Below, one piece after another: positions 55,845-64,000 of a stretch of DNA of 64,000 nucleotides (positions are counted from its first letter, which is position 1; every line of letters begins with the position of its first letter). Source of the DNA: UTCFX2 sp963788305. GTDB taxonomy: Bacteria; Chloroflexota; Anaerolineae; Anaerolineales; UBA4823. The translations under genes were made by a program, and so were the position numbers. The notes below the pieces were generated by a model. That model was given only the letters and a program-made list of their open reading frames with translations, did not search any database and had not been told where the DNA came from. The stretch is taken from assembly GCA_963788305.1 (NCBI GenBank), contig CAWBGK010000018.1, positions 200,242 through 264,241 on the forward strand, given 5' to 3'.

Positions 55845-55884
55845 GATAAAAAGGAAAATCCCGCGGGAAAAGTCCCGCGGGAAT
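55845..55884 (-). terminator. Terminator-like hairpin made of two palindromes
   Basis: TCCCGCGGGA occurs twice, at 55859-55868 and 55873-55882, four bases apart; each copy is itself a palindrome. On the minus strand the second copy runs into TTTTCCTTTTT. It probably ends transcripts from the carbohydrate operon to the right, before the methyltransferase gene. Confidence 0.65.
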
Positions 55885-55983
55885 CAATTCCTTACATGTG
55901 CTAGTAGATAGTCAAAGCTCAATATGATAACTGGCACGGATCTTGCGACCAGAGAGGCAAATCTCAACGGGAAGGCAAGAGCC

Positions 55984-56880
55984 ATGAACCAAAGATACTT
56001 TATAGAATTGACAGACGAAGAACGACAGCACCTTGAAAAACTAACCTCCTCTGGAATTGCACCTGCACGAAGCGTAACCAGGGCTCATATTTTGCTCAAA
56101 TCAGACAGCAGCGCAGCTCGGTCCGAATTGGAAATACGAGCAAATCTGCGCAGCATTCAACGTCTCACCCGTGACTGTTATGAATGTGCGCAAGAGTCTC
56201 GTTGAAAAAGGGCTGGAGGCAACCCTCTCCCGCAAAAGGCCAGACCGAGAGTACCAACATGCGTTGGATGGCGAAGCGGAAGCGCATTTGATTGCCCTGG
56301 CCTGTAGTGCACCGCCCGAAGGAAGAAAAGCCTGGACACTGCGCTTGCTGAGGGATCGGTTTGTCCGTTTGGGCTACGTAGATAGCGTTTCCCATGAGAC
56401 CATCCGCACCACGCTCAAAAAAATGAACTCAAGCCGTGGCTGAGAAGAGCAGTGGTGTATTCCAAAGGCAGATGCGGCTTTCGTTTGCAACATGGAAGAC
56501 GTCCTGGACGTGTACCAAAGGCCCTACGATCCCAAACGTCCGCTGGTATGCATCGATGAAATGCCGAAACAGCTTCTCATGGATACCCGTGAACCGCTGG
56601 CGATACGACCAGGTGCCCTCCGAACGGTTCGATTATGAATACAAGCGAGGCGGTGTAGCGGATCTGTTTATGCTCTTGGAGCCATTGGCTGGAAAGCGGC
56701 ATATCGAGATCACCGATCAACGCCGAAGAGTTGAATGGGCTGAAGTGATGCGGATTGTTTCCGATGAGCTCTACCCAGATGCCGAGAAAATCGTTGTGGT
56801 TCTCGATAATCTGAACACCCATGTCTGGGCTGCCTTTTACCTGGGGTTGTACTGGCGCTCGCAGCATGAAGCTGGTTACA
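55984..56880 (+). pseudogene. IS630-family transposase remnant
   Basis: The reading frame starts at 55984 (MNQRYFIELTDEERQHLEKL). Segments in three frames give the helix-turn-helix region (ARSVTRAHILLKSD), a linker (AWTLRLLRDRFVRLGYVDSVSHETI) and the DDE core (RPLVCIDEMPKQLL, then YKRGGVADLFMLLEPLAGKR, then VVVLDNLNTH). The frame is broken near 56160, 56440 and 56620. The sequence stops after the second aspartate motif, before the catalytic glutamate, and runs straight into the 3' end of the SorC gene. No terminal inverted repeats could be defined. It is a truncated, inactive copy. Confidence 0.8.
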
Positions 56881-56882
56881 AA

Positions 56883-57858
56883 TCAATTGCCGTTATTCTG
56901 GCTTTGGATCTCCAGCACCCGCCGGGCGGCCTCGTCGTCGGTGATCAGCGTGTCGACCAGCTCCCCGCGCAGCGCCGCGAGGATGCTCTCGGCCTTTTTA
57001 GCTCCGCCGGCGACTGCTACAACTTCCTTCATTTTTCCAAGCGTTTCGGCGGGGATCGCGCACATCCGCCGGTTGATCCAGTGGTCTGTCAGGATCTTTC
57101 CATCTTTATCAAAATGCAGGCAGGCGACATCTCCGACGATCCCGTCTGCCCGCATCGCCTCGACTTCTTCCAGCGGCAGATAGCCCAGCTTGTAGGCGTT
57201 GTACAATTCCGGCAAGGTGGAGCCGATCCCGACCAGGCCGATATCGCATACTGCGGCCTTATCAAGCGTATCCCGGATCATCTTGTCCTGCATTAACGCG
57301 TTCTTCGCGTCTTCATTCTCCATAAGCAGCGGCGCGTGGAGGTAATGGCAGGTGCAGCCCAAAGCGTTGGCCAGGTTCGGCGCCAGCAGCGGGCCGATCG
57401 AAGAGCCGTGCTCCGTGCCGGTCCCGCCGATTATCTGGACCACTTCCATGTCGGGCCGGTTTTGCGGTCGAAAAGCTCGCACCATCTGGTAGAGCCCGGT
57501 CCCCCAGCTGATCCCGACGATCTTGACACTGTTGAGCCTCGAAGTTAGATATTCCGCAGCCAGCACACCCAGCCCCTGGAGCGTTTCATCGTAGCTTTTA
57601 TTCTGCCGGATTAAGACGTGGACCTGTCTGAGGTGGAACTTCGCCAACATTGCGTTCTCCAGCTCGCTGGATGTCCGCCACGGGTAATGGATGATGTGCT
57701 CAACAATCCCGCGTTTGTGCGCCTCCGTCAGAAGGCGTGAAATTGCAGAGCGAGTTCAAGCCAATTTCATCGGCAATCGCTTGCTGATTTCGCTCTTTAT
57801 CGTAGTAAAGCGAAGCGACTCGCGCCAGCAGTTCCAGACGGCTTTGATATTCGGGCAT
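56883..57858 (-). CDS. SorC/DeoR-type sugar-responsive transcriptional regulator (one frame break)
   Basis: About 324 residues when joined. The ATG at 57856-57858 follows AAGGATGG. The N-terminal HTH reads YYDKERNQQAIADEIGL, and past a break near 57750, SAISRLLTEAHKRGIVE. The sugar-phosphate sensor domain follows (VKIVGISWGTGLYQMV, VVQIIGGTGTEHGSSIGPLLAPNLA, CDIGLVGIGST, DKDGKILTDHWINRR, VVAVAGGAKKAESI). SorC proteins such as LsrR respond to phosphorylated sugars. It is the last gene of the carbohydrate operon and the best candidate to bind the operators at 59662, 62752 and 62835. The last few codons may come from the adjoining IS. Confidence 0.88.
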
Positions 57859-57929
57859 GTAGCCATCCTTATTGGATTACTCATTTGCCGGCCGGATCCG
57901 CAGGGGACCCGACCGGCAGCTTCTTCAGG

Positions 57930-58569
57930 TTATTTCTGTTCCAACCCGGTCAGAAAACCCTGGAAAATGTATGCAACCGAAACACTTCCGGGGTCTGGAT
58001 GACCGAGTGTTCGATCGCCCTGGTATTTTGCCCGACCGTAATGTGCAGGAAAATTGCATGTGCTTTCCGAGCCTTGCCTGGCGGCATGCGCAGCTTCAGC
58101 CAGCATCGCCTCGAGCGGCTCACCCTTATCCGCTGATGCTCGCAGCGCCTGGACGGCAGGGATCAGGGCGTCCATCAGCGTCTTATCGCCGATGCGCGCC
58201 TTCGTCTGCCCCTCGATGGACAGCAGCCCGCCTTCGAACATCCGGGCAAAACCGTCTCCATCGAGCGCGGTCAGACCTGCAGTCGCCTCGGACATCCCGA
58301 GGAAAAGCGAGCCGAACAGCGGTCCGGTTGCGCCGCCGTCGATGTCCATTAATGCCCAGGCGATGTTGCTCAGCATCGCCCCCAGATCGCCTTCTGGTTC
58401 GGCCTGGATCACCTCGCCCATCTTTTCCATCGCCCGCAGCATCGTGATCCCGTGGTCTCCGTCGCCGATCGCGGCATCCAGATGGCAGAGCTCAGTTTTT
58501 TTCGCGGATGATCTCGATCGCTCCGCCAAGCATGCGTTTGAGATCTTCTTTATTTACCTGCATAACCAT
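57930..58569 (-). CDS. dhaL: Dihydroxyacetone-kinase-like phosphatase/ADP-binding subunit DhaL (one frame break)
   Basis: About 213 residues. The start at 58569 (MVMQVNKEDLKRMLGGAIEII) is followed by a break in a run of seven A (T7 at 58496-58502 on the plus strand). With six, REKTELCHLDAAIGDGDHG reads through. The Asp-rich Mg-ADP site DAAIGDGDHGITM and the DIDGGATGPLFGSLF segment are typical of DAK2 domains. The C-terminal HPDPGSVSVAYIF fits DhaL. Partner of the DhaK-like protein encoded just upstream. The ketose substrate may differ from dihydroxyacetone. Confidence 0.9.
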
Positions 58570-58597
58570 GTCGGGGATATCTCCATTCAATCAGGAC

Positions 58598-59592
58598 CTA
58601 GACCACTTTATAGTAAGCCGCATCGCAGGGCGCGTTGTAAAGCTTTTCGAGCTCGTCGTCCACCCGTCCGATCGACATCTGGAAGCCGCCCTGCTCCTGA
58701 ACGGTGAGCAGCTCGCCGATTTGCGAACCGACCAGCTGGATCCCTTTTTCCTCGAGCAGCTGGGCGACCCGGCGGAAGACGATGAACATTTCCATCAGCG
58801 TCGTGGCGCCGGTTCCGTTGATAAATACCACCAGCTTTTCGCCGGCCTTCACGTCCAAATCCTTCAGCAGGTTGTCGAGCATGATCTTGGCGGTTTCATC
58901 CGCGCTTTTCAGCTTCATCCGGCCGACGCCGGCTTCGCCGTGCTGGCCCATCCCGATCTCCATCTCGTCATCGGGCAGCTCAAAGAACGGGAAACCGGTC
59001 GCCGGGTGCGTCGCAGGCGTGGCCGCGACCGCGATCGTCGCCGTGCTGAGGCTCATTTTCTCGCCGACCCGCAGCACTTCATCGAATGAATACCCCGCCT
59101 CGGCGGCAGCTCCGACGACCTTGATGACCATCAGCGTCCCGATCAGCCCGCGGCGGTTGTCCTGGTCGTTCCGGGGTGCGTTCGAGATGTCATCGCTGCT
59201 CAAGACCCGCTTCATCTTCATGCCCTGACGCCCGGCCATCTGAATGACCATGTTCGATGAAAGGACATCGCCTTCATGGTTGAACACGACCAGGACGACG
59301 CCGGCGCCGCGGTCAGCCTGTTTTAACGCTTCCATCACCGCGGCGCACCAGGCGCAGCGAAGATATCGCCCAGGGCGCAGACGTCGATCAGCCCTTTCCG
59401 ACCCAGCCGATTAATGCGGGCTCGTGCCCGGCGCCGCCCATCGTGACGACGCCGACTTTGCCGGCCTCTTTAGGTTCGGCACGTGCGACGATCCGCTCGG
59501 CTGATTGAACAACCCGCTTGGGATTGGACTTCACGAAGCCGTCGACGAGCTCTGGGACGAGATTCTTCTGCATTGTTGATAAATTTTTTCAT
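58598..59592 (-). CDS. dhaK: Dihydroxyacetone-kinase-like substrate-binding subunit DhaK (two or three frame breaks)
   Basis: About 331 residues. The true N-terminus is MKKFINNAE at 59592, joined through a break near 59570 to NLVPELVDGFVKSNP, the standard DhaK start. GGAGHEPALIGWVGKG is followed by a second break near 59350-59390. Then come DRGAGVVLVVFNHEGDVLS, MGQHGEAGVGRMKLKSADET with the substrate-binding histidine, and VVFINGTGATTLMEMFIV. With DhaL it phosphorylates dihydroxyacetone or a related ketose. An in-frame ATG two codons earlier (59598) is an alternative start. An operator-like palindrome lies 70 bases upstream. Confidence 0.88.
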
Positions 59593-59661
59593 TGCCATAA
59601 TTTAGACCCATCCTCTTCATTGTTCATTTCTGAATTTTGATACGAAAATTAACACCAGTCG

Positions 59662-59673
59662 TCACAAATGTGA
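59662..59673. promoter_or_regulatory. Operator-like palindrome upstream of dhaK
   Basis: TCACAAATGTGA (TCAC-N4-GTGA). Two further copies differing only at the central bases lie in the divergent promoter region at 62752 and 62835. Candidate binding site of the SorC-type regulator in this operon. Confidence 0.6.
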
Positions 59674-59700
59674 AGACATGGGAGAATTGACCGATCGAAA

Positions 59701-61559
59701 TCAGATCGTCCGGTCATTGCCGCCGTCGATCTGGATTTGCCCGCCGGTCATGTGCTGGAACAGTGGGCCGCACATCTCGGCGACCAGCTCAGCCACATCA
59801 TGACTTTTTATCTCGGTTTTCAGCAGGTTGCGCTTTTTATACTGATCAACCGTCATGCCGTAATGCGCAGAGCGCGCCTTCAGCACCTCTTCGGTATACA
59901 GGGCGGTATCGAAGACTGCGTCAGGGTGAATGACGTTCACCCTCACCCGGTCGCCGCCCCATTCCAGCGCAGCAACGCGCGCAAGCTGGGTGACGGCTGC
60001 TTTAGAAGTCGAATAGGCCGCCGCGCCAGGCCCCGGGGCGCGCATGTTCTTGGATCCCACGACGACCACCCGGCCGTAGCGTGGCGCCAGCCGAAGCAGC
60101 GGGAAAGCCTCGCGCAGGATCACCATGTTTGAAACAAAGTTGATGTTTAATACCTTCGTGAATTCTGCCAGGGTCAGCTTTTCAATGTGAACTCCGCCGG
60201 GGAAAAGCCCGGCATTCAGCACCAGCATGTCCAGCCCGCCGAATTCAGCCCCAACCTTCTGGAGCGTCTTGATCACATTTTCTTCGTCCGTGATATCACA
60301 TTCCATTCCGCGATAGCACGGATGATCAAATGAGCGAACGATCTCCGGATTGATGTCGATACCGACCACGCTGCTGCCGCGCCGCAGGAGCAACTCGGCG
60401 CAGGATTTCCCAATTCCAGACGCTGCGCCAGTGACCAGCGCCACTTCTCCCGAGAACGGGAGCAGCTCAGGCCGTCTGGCAGCCGTCCATTTTGCTGCAG
60501 ATTCGAGATCCTCGAGCGCCAGCGGGTGGTATTCCCCCAGTCGGGCAGCCGTTTGGACTGCCAGGACGCCATCGTGGAAAAAGCCCGACGCTTCCTTCGC
60601 TTCGCGGCTGAGAATCGGCGGCCGCGATCGCTCCTAACCCGGTCTTCCAAAGCATGCTTGTGCCGAGCGCAGATTCGGTCGGCAGGGCCCCCTCGCCGAA
60701 TTCTCCATCCGGGACGCGCACCGGGATGCCTGTGCGGGCGAAGCGGCTCGGAACCGGCAGCCCGGATTGAAGCACCTGTTCGCCTGCTGCCGAATTCGAT
60801 GAATTCTCGGATCTCTGCGGAATCATCCAGGTGCAGCACCAGGGGACGGCCTCGTTGGGACGAGATCTGGTAGCGGATCTTTGGAAGCTCCAGTTTGTCG
60901 CCTGGTGAAAGCGCTTCTTCGGCTGGCTCTTCGGCCGGCAGCCGGTCCTGCGCGATTTGAGCGAGGCGTGCAAACGAGCTGCAGCATTCCGCGCTGGTTT
61001 CGCCGCCGACCAGCAGCCCCCGGTTGAGCAGGACATATGCGCAGCGGACCTGGGCCGCGCGCGTGATCCTCCTGCAGAGCCGGCGCATATCCGCATCAAA
61101 CGGTGCGATCAGCGCGGACTCTTTGTACCATTCGTGCAGGACCTGAGAAGAGTTTTTCAGGCAGGATGCTGCCAGGATCGGCAGCGGTTCGCCAAAACAG
61201 ACATATTTTGAAGTCAGCGCGGCATGCAGCAGCGCGATCGGTGGGGGCAGCGGTGTCTCACAGAGCGCCCTGCTGTTTGAGAGCGCCTCTCCCAGCTCGA
61301 TTGGATCGAACACCGGCAGATCGCTCAAACCCTGCAGCGCCTCCAGCCGCACGCATGCCCAGCCTTCGGGATCTGGGAGGACGGGCGAAGTCCAGCTGAC
61401 CTGTCCGATCAGAAGCAGTGATTCCTGGATCCCGAAGATATTGCGCCACGATGTCTTGATGGAGATGGACAACCCGGGCCGGACCCATTGGGTTTTCGTG
61501 ATGGATTGGCTGAACTGCTTGATTTCTGTTCTCAGCGTCTCGACGAGATATTTTTCCAT
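59701..61559 (-). CDS. Fused class II aldolase-like / short-chain dehydrogenase (several frame breaks)
   Basis: About 620 residues. The N-terminal half has weak class II aldolase character: VRCAYVLLNRGLLVGGETSAECC resembles the LLxNHGxxxWG block, with the His lost. A linker (EASGFFHDGVLAVQTAARLGEYHP) leads to a canonical SDR domain with the NAD motif TGAASGIGKS, LVLNAGLFPG, the Ser-Tyr-Lys site (VGSKN, AAYSTSKAAVTQ) and GGQIQIDGGNDRTI. The layout matches bifunctional rhamnulose-1-phosphate aldolase/lactaldehyde dehydrogenase-type proteins. Breaks lie near 60780 and 60640. Aldolase activity is uncertain, dehydrogenase activity likely. Confidence 0.78.
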
Positions 61560-61755
61560 ACGAACTGGCCTCCAATAAGCCAGGCATTCAGCCTGACAAG
61601 GTATTCGATAAAATGCGCTGCCGGGACATCAAATTCCGATCAGCGGAATAACTTCAAAAAAATCCAAGAAGAGGCACGGCTTTCCATAAGGTAAAAACCG
61701 GAAAGCTGACTTTGTCTGCCGGGCCTCTTCTCGCTGACGACCAGGAGGGCCAGGT

Positions 61756-62541
61756 TTAACGCTCAAAAGTTTCGTAAACTTCAAGAGCCTGCTTGGGCGT
61801 GTATCCTTCGTGGATCACGCTCTTCAGGGCACACGCCATCGCGCGCGGCCGGTCGTTCTGCCAGATGTTCCGGCCCAGGTTCACACCGATCGCGCCGCCT
61901 TGCATGCCCTTGTAAACGAATTCGAGGACTTCGAAATCGTTGTCGGTCTTTGGACCGCCGGCTATCACAACCGGGACCGGGCAACCGCTGGCGACTTTTT
62001 CGAAATTATCGCAGTAGTAGGTTTTGACGACGGTAGCACCCATTTCTGCACAGATCCGGCAGGCCATCGCCAGATAGCGCGCCTCGCGTTTGTCCATCTC
62101 CCGACCCACAGCCGTCACAGCCATCACCGGGATGCCGTAAGGCTCGCACCAGTTAACCAGCTGGGCCAGGTTCAAGATCGAATCGTGTTCGTAATCGCTG
62201 CCGACGAAGACGGAAATCCCGATCGCGGAAACATTCAGCCGCAGCATCTCATCAACGGAGGTCGTGATGCCTTCATTAGAGAGATCACCGCCAGACATGC
62301 TCGTGCCGCCGCTTACGCGCAGGATGATCGGGGTTTCGGTCGTGGGTGGAATTTGCGAGCGGAGCACGCCGCGCGTCACAAACAGGGCGTCGACGAACTC
62401 TACTAAAGGAAGCGCCGCATTACCGACGTGTTCCAGCCTGGAAGTGGGGCCCTGGAAATAGCCGTGGTCCATGGCCAGATAGAAGCACTTCCCATCTTGC
62501 TTGATTACTTTAGATACTCGGTTGGCTTTACCCCAATCCAT
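61756..62541 (-). CDS. LsrF-like class I aldolase/thiolase
   Basis: 261 residues, intact. It matches LsrF/DhnA-type class I aldolases closely: DWGKANRVSKV, LAMDHGYFQGPTSRLE, TRGVLRSQIPP, VGSDYEHDSILNLAQLV, Schiff-base Lys173 in VVKTYYCDNFEKV, CPVPVVIAGGPKT and GRNIWQNDRP. LsrF in E. coli degrades the phosphorylated autoinducer-2 product. Here no other lsr gene is present, and the neighbours are a DhaK/DhaL pair. I infer cleavage of a phosphorylated ketose or keto acid. First gene of the minus-strand operon, under the promoter at 62694-62722. Confidence 0.85.
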   Translation of the reverse strand: MDWGKANRVSKVIKQDGKCFYLAMDHGYFQGPTSRLEHVGNAALPLVEFVDALFVTRGVLRSQIPPTTETPIILRVSGGTSMSGGDLSNEGITTSVDEMLRLNVSAIGISVFVGSDYEHDSILNLAQLVNWCEPYGIPVMAVTAVGREMDKREARYLAMACRICAEMGATVVKTYYCDNFEKVASGCPVPVVIAGGPKTDNDFEVLEFVYKGMQGGAIGVNLGRNIWQNDRPRAMACALKSVIHEGYTPKQALEVYETFER

Positions 62542-62693
62542 AATAGAAAACTCCTTGTCGTTGTCTGAAATGATTGACTCTCCTGCGACAAGGGAGGAAA
62601 TGGCAGAATGGGTGTGGACTCCGGCAGAATCAGATTGGAGGCGTAATCCGCCCGGCCGAAGAAATCAGTTGTTGAAACCCCCGCTGCATGTTT

Positions 62694-62722
62694 AAAATAG
62701 CATGATCGCAGACAGATGTCAA
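62694..62722 (-). promoter_or_regulatory. Promoter of the LsrF-like/dhaKL operon
   Basis: Minus strand: perfect TTGACA (62717-62722), 17-base spacer, TATTTT (62694-62699). The leader is about 145 bases. Confidence 0.65.
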
Positions 62723-62751
62723 GTCCCAATTTTCACGATTGACCAGTTGAT

Positions 62752-62763
62752 TCACGAATGTGA
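62752..62763. promoter_or_regulatory. Operator-like palindrome 1 in the divergent region
   Basis: TCACGAATGTGA, between the two divergent promoters, 30 bases upstream of the minus-strand -35. It shares ATTCACG-N-ATGTGA with the copy at 62835. Confidence 0.6.
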
Positions 62764-62806
62764 CATTAGAAAAGCTCATTTAAGACCTTTTCTGGGCTCC
62801 CGCTTA

Positions 62807-62835
62807 TTGACAAACTCACATATGCATGCTATATT
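62807..62835 (+). promoter_or_regulatory. Promoter of the sugar-binding lipoprotein gene
   Basis: Perfect TTGACA (62807-62812), 17-base spacer, TATATT (62830-62835). The next base pair begins an operator-like palindrome, so a bound repressor would block the start site. Confidence 0.75.
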
Positions 62836-62846
62836 CACGTATGTGA
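62835..62846. promoter_or_regulatory. Operator-like palindrome 2 over the transcription start
   Basis: TCACGTATGTGA directly behind the -10 box. It also forms a larger inverted repeat with CTCACATA at 62815-62822 in the promoter spacer (arms CTCACATA and TATGTGAG). Confidence 0.6.
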
Positions 62847-63206
62847 GAGAACGCTGGTCGCCATTCATGCATAACAGCACGGTCGGAAAGTCATGCGCCC
62901 GTCTTGGGAGAATCCAGCGGTTTTTCACTAGCGTATTTCCATCCTCTTGCGATAAAATGAGTATGCGACAGGCAGGAAGATAATATGTCCTGCGGGTGTG
63001 GTGAATTCAGCACGACCATATAGTTTAGATCGGGAACTCGACCCGGCCAGCTGGAGGCAAAAGAAAGCTGTCAGGGACGCCTCGATTTGCTTTATGGATA
63101 AAGGAAGGAGGTGGTTGCGTTTCGAACCTGACCTGAGTTTTCTCGGATTTTGACGGCACCTGAAATAGAGTATCGATACCAATAATTGAAGGATAATGAG
63201 GAGAAA

Positions 63207-64000
63207 ATGCACAAACATCGATTTTTCAACACCGTTATGGTAGCGCTCTTGCTGCTTGGCTTGCTTGCAGCAGCTTGCGCCCCGGCTCCTACCCAGGCCC
63301 CGGCGCCCGCCGCAACTGAAGCTCCTGCTGCTCCTGCACCAGCCGAGCCGGTCATGACCGAAGCCCCGGCTGCACCCGTTGCTACCGAAGCTCCAGCCGA
63401 GCCGGTCGCGACCGAAGCGCCTGCAGCCGAAGCGCCGATGTCCGATGTCGAGCTGGTCTTCGTCTGGCACTCCGGTGGCCTTGGCGAGAAGTTCGAAGAG
63501 ATCGCCCAGCAGTATACTGCGCTGACCGGCGTAAAAGTTCGCGCGGACCTGGTCCCCTACGGCCCGCAGTGGCACGACAAGATCGCGGCCGAGTTTGCAG
63601 CCCAGGGCTCCGGCTTTGACCTGGCCATGTTCGACAGCCAGTCGATGTCCGAGTTCGCCTCCGGCGGTCACGTTGTTCAGCTGAACGACTTCATCGATCA
63701 AGAGCGAGCTGATCAGCGCTGATGACTTCACCCCCGCTGCCCTGCGCCAGTACGGCGAGTATCCGGAAGGCTCCGGCAATATCTTCGCCCTCCCGATCAA
63801 CCAGGACTGCATGGGCCTTGTCTACCGCAAGGACCTCTTCGAGGATCCGGCCGAGAAGGAAGCCTTCAAGGCCAAATACGGCTACGAGCTGGCTGTCCCC
63901 ACCACCTACATGATGATGCGTGACATCGCTGAATTCTTCACCCGCCCAGAAGAGAACCTCTACGGCCTGGCTTCCTACGGCAGCCGCGACTACGATGCGG
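63207..64000 (+). CDS. Sugar ABC transporter substrate-binding lipoprotein (partial, one frame break)
   Basis: The ATG at 63207 follows GAGGAG by four bases. A lipoprotein signal (LLLLGLLAAAC) is followed by a repetitive Ala/Pro/Glu/Thr linker. The solute-binding domain then opens with VELVFVWHSGGLGEKFEEIAQQY, VKVRADLVPYGPQWHDKIAAEFA and FDLAMFDSQSMSEFASGGHVV, as in SBP_bac_1 sugar-binding proteins. A break near 63700 shifts to ELISADDFTPAALRQYGEYP, and the gene continues past the window end. It is divergent from, and probably co-regulated with, the carbohydrate operon. Its permeases should lie beyond the edge. Confidence 0.87.

Larger units (their letters stand above)
62542..63206. other. 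Divergent regulatory region of the carbohydrate locus
   Basis: This 665-base gap separates the LsrF-like gene from the binding-protein gene. It contains two back-to-back promoters and two TCAC-N4-GTGA palindromes. The stretch 62900-63206 is a long leader for the binding protein, with an isolated AAGGAGGTGG near 63107. I see no further gene. Confidence 0.7.

Noticed and set aside
61756..62541. A full autoinducer-2 (lsr) uptake and degradation operon
   Set aside because: Only an LsrF-like aldolase and a SorC regulator are present. LsrK, LsrG and the Lsr transporter genes are missing and a DhaK/DhaL pair replaces the kinase.
62400..63200. A gene in the 665-base divergent region (open frames of 60-95 codons)
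   Set aside because: None has a ribosome site or family pattern, and the interval is filled with promoter and operator signals.
1..64000. Programmed frameshifting or stop-codon recoding as the cause of the many split genes
   Set aside because: Breaks occur in unrelated genes, in both directions, often in simple homopolymers, with no shared slippery motif or downstream structure. Sequencing indels explain them better.
1..64000. CRISPR array or tRNA/rRNA genes
   Set aside because: No regularly spaced short repeats were seen, and no intergenic stretch showed a cloverleaf with a T-loop motif.

Overview
The window looks like a chromosomal segment of a Chloroflexota bacterium, most likely Anaerolineae. 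This is inferred from overall gene style, not from a marker gene. Supporting traits are GC-rich coding DNA, KimA-type permeases, FHA-fused ABC exporters, Ser/Thr kinases with extracellular modules, DUF4332, a class I two-subunit fumarase, and lipoproteins with Pro/Ala/Glu linkers. No rRNA, tRNA, CRISPR array or prophage was seen.

A technical point dominates the reading. About half of the roughly 48 genes carry one to four single-base frame breaks. Several sit exactly in homopolymers (G7 at 2531-2537, T7 at 58496-58502, AAAA near 17245, AAA near 18110 and 37335), and removing one base restores a normal family sequence. I treat these as uncorrected indels of a long-read or metagenome assembly and annotate whole genes across the breaks. 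Intact genes up to 3.5 kb lie between them.

Layout. 1-7.6 kb (minus): a complete peptide/nickel-type ABC importer with two substrate-binding lipoproteins. 7.7-8.7 kb: azlC-azlD. 8.8-14.2 kb: three overlapping genes, a helicase-like ATPase, a UvrD-type helicase and an Fe-S PD-(D/E)XK nuclease, which together resemble a split AddAB machine. 14.3-16.9 kb: a LysM protein, its terminator and a group II intron (probably IIC) inserted just behind the terminator. 16.9-18.6 kb: an acyltransferase plus a CDP-alcohol phosphatidyltransferase. 18.9-24.4 kb: a surface protein, class I fumarase subunits flanking a SnoaL-like gene, and two small proteins. 24.5-33.3 kb: a signalling operon with a triple-FHA ABC exporter, a lipoprotein, a receptor Ser/Thr kinase and a double-FHA LCAT-like lipase. 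33.4-36.4 kb: DUF4332, mscL and a repeat lipoprotein. 36.7-41 kb: ychF, a small membrane protein and a GH78-like enzyme. 41-45.8 kb: two KimA-like permeases flanking a response-regulator-like gene with a degenerate receiver. 45.9-55.7 kb: class IV aminotransferase, cation efflux, a pseudokinase, a phosphodiester-glycosidase-like protein, a Cys-rich secreted protein, GH13, PFK and a CcrM-like methyltransferase. 55.8-64 kb: an IS630 remnant, then a SorC-controlled carbohydrate locus (dhaL, dhaK, aldolase-dehydrogenase, LsrF-like aldolase) divergent from a sugar-binding lipoprotein.

The most interesting items are the FHA/kinase/exporter/lipase operon, the three-gene helicase-nuclease set, a dead transmembrane kinase, a repeated operator (consensus TCACRWATGTGA) tying the carbohydrate locus together, and a group of genes whose -10 boxes sit right against start codons lacking a Shine-Dalgarno, which suggests leaderless transcripts.
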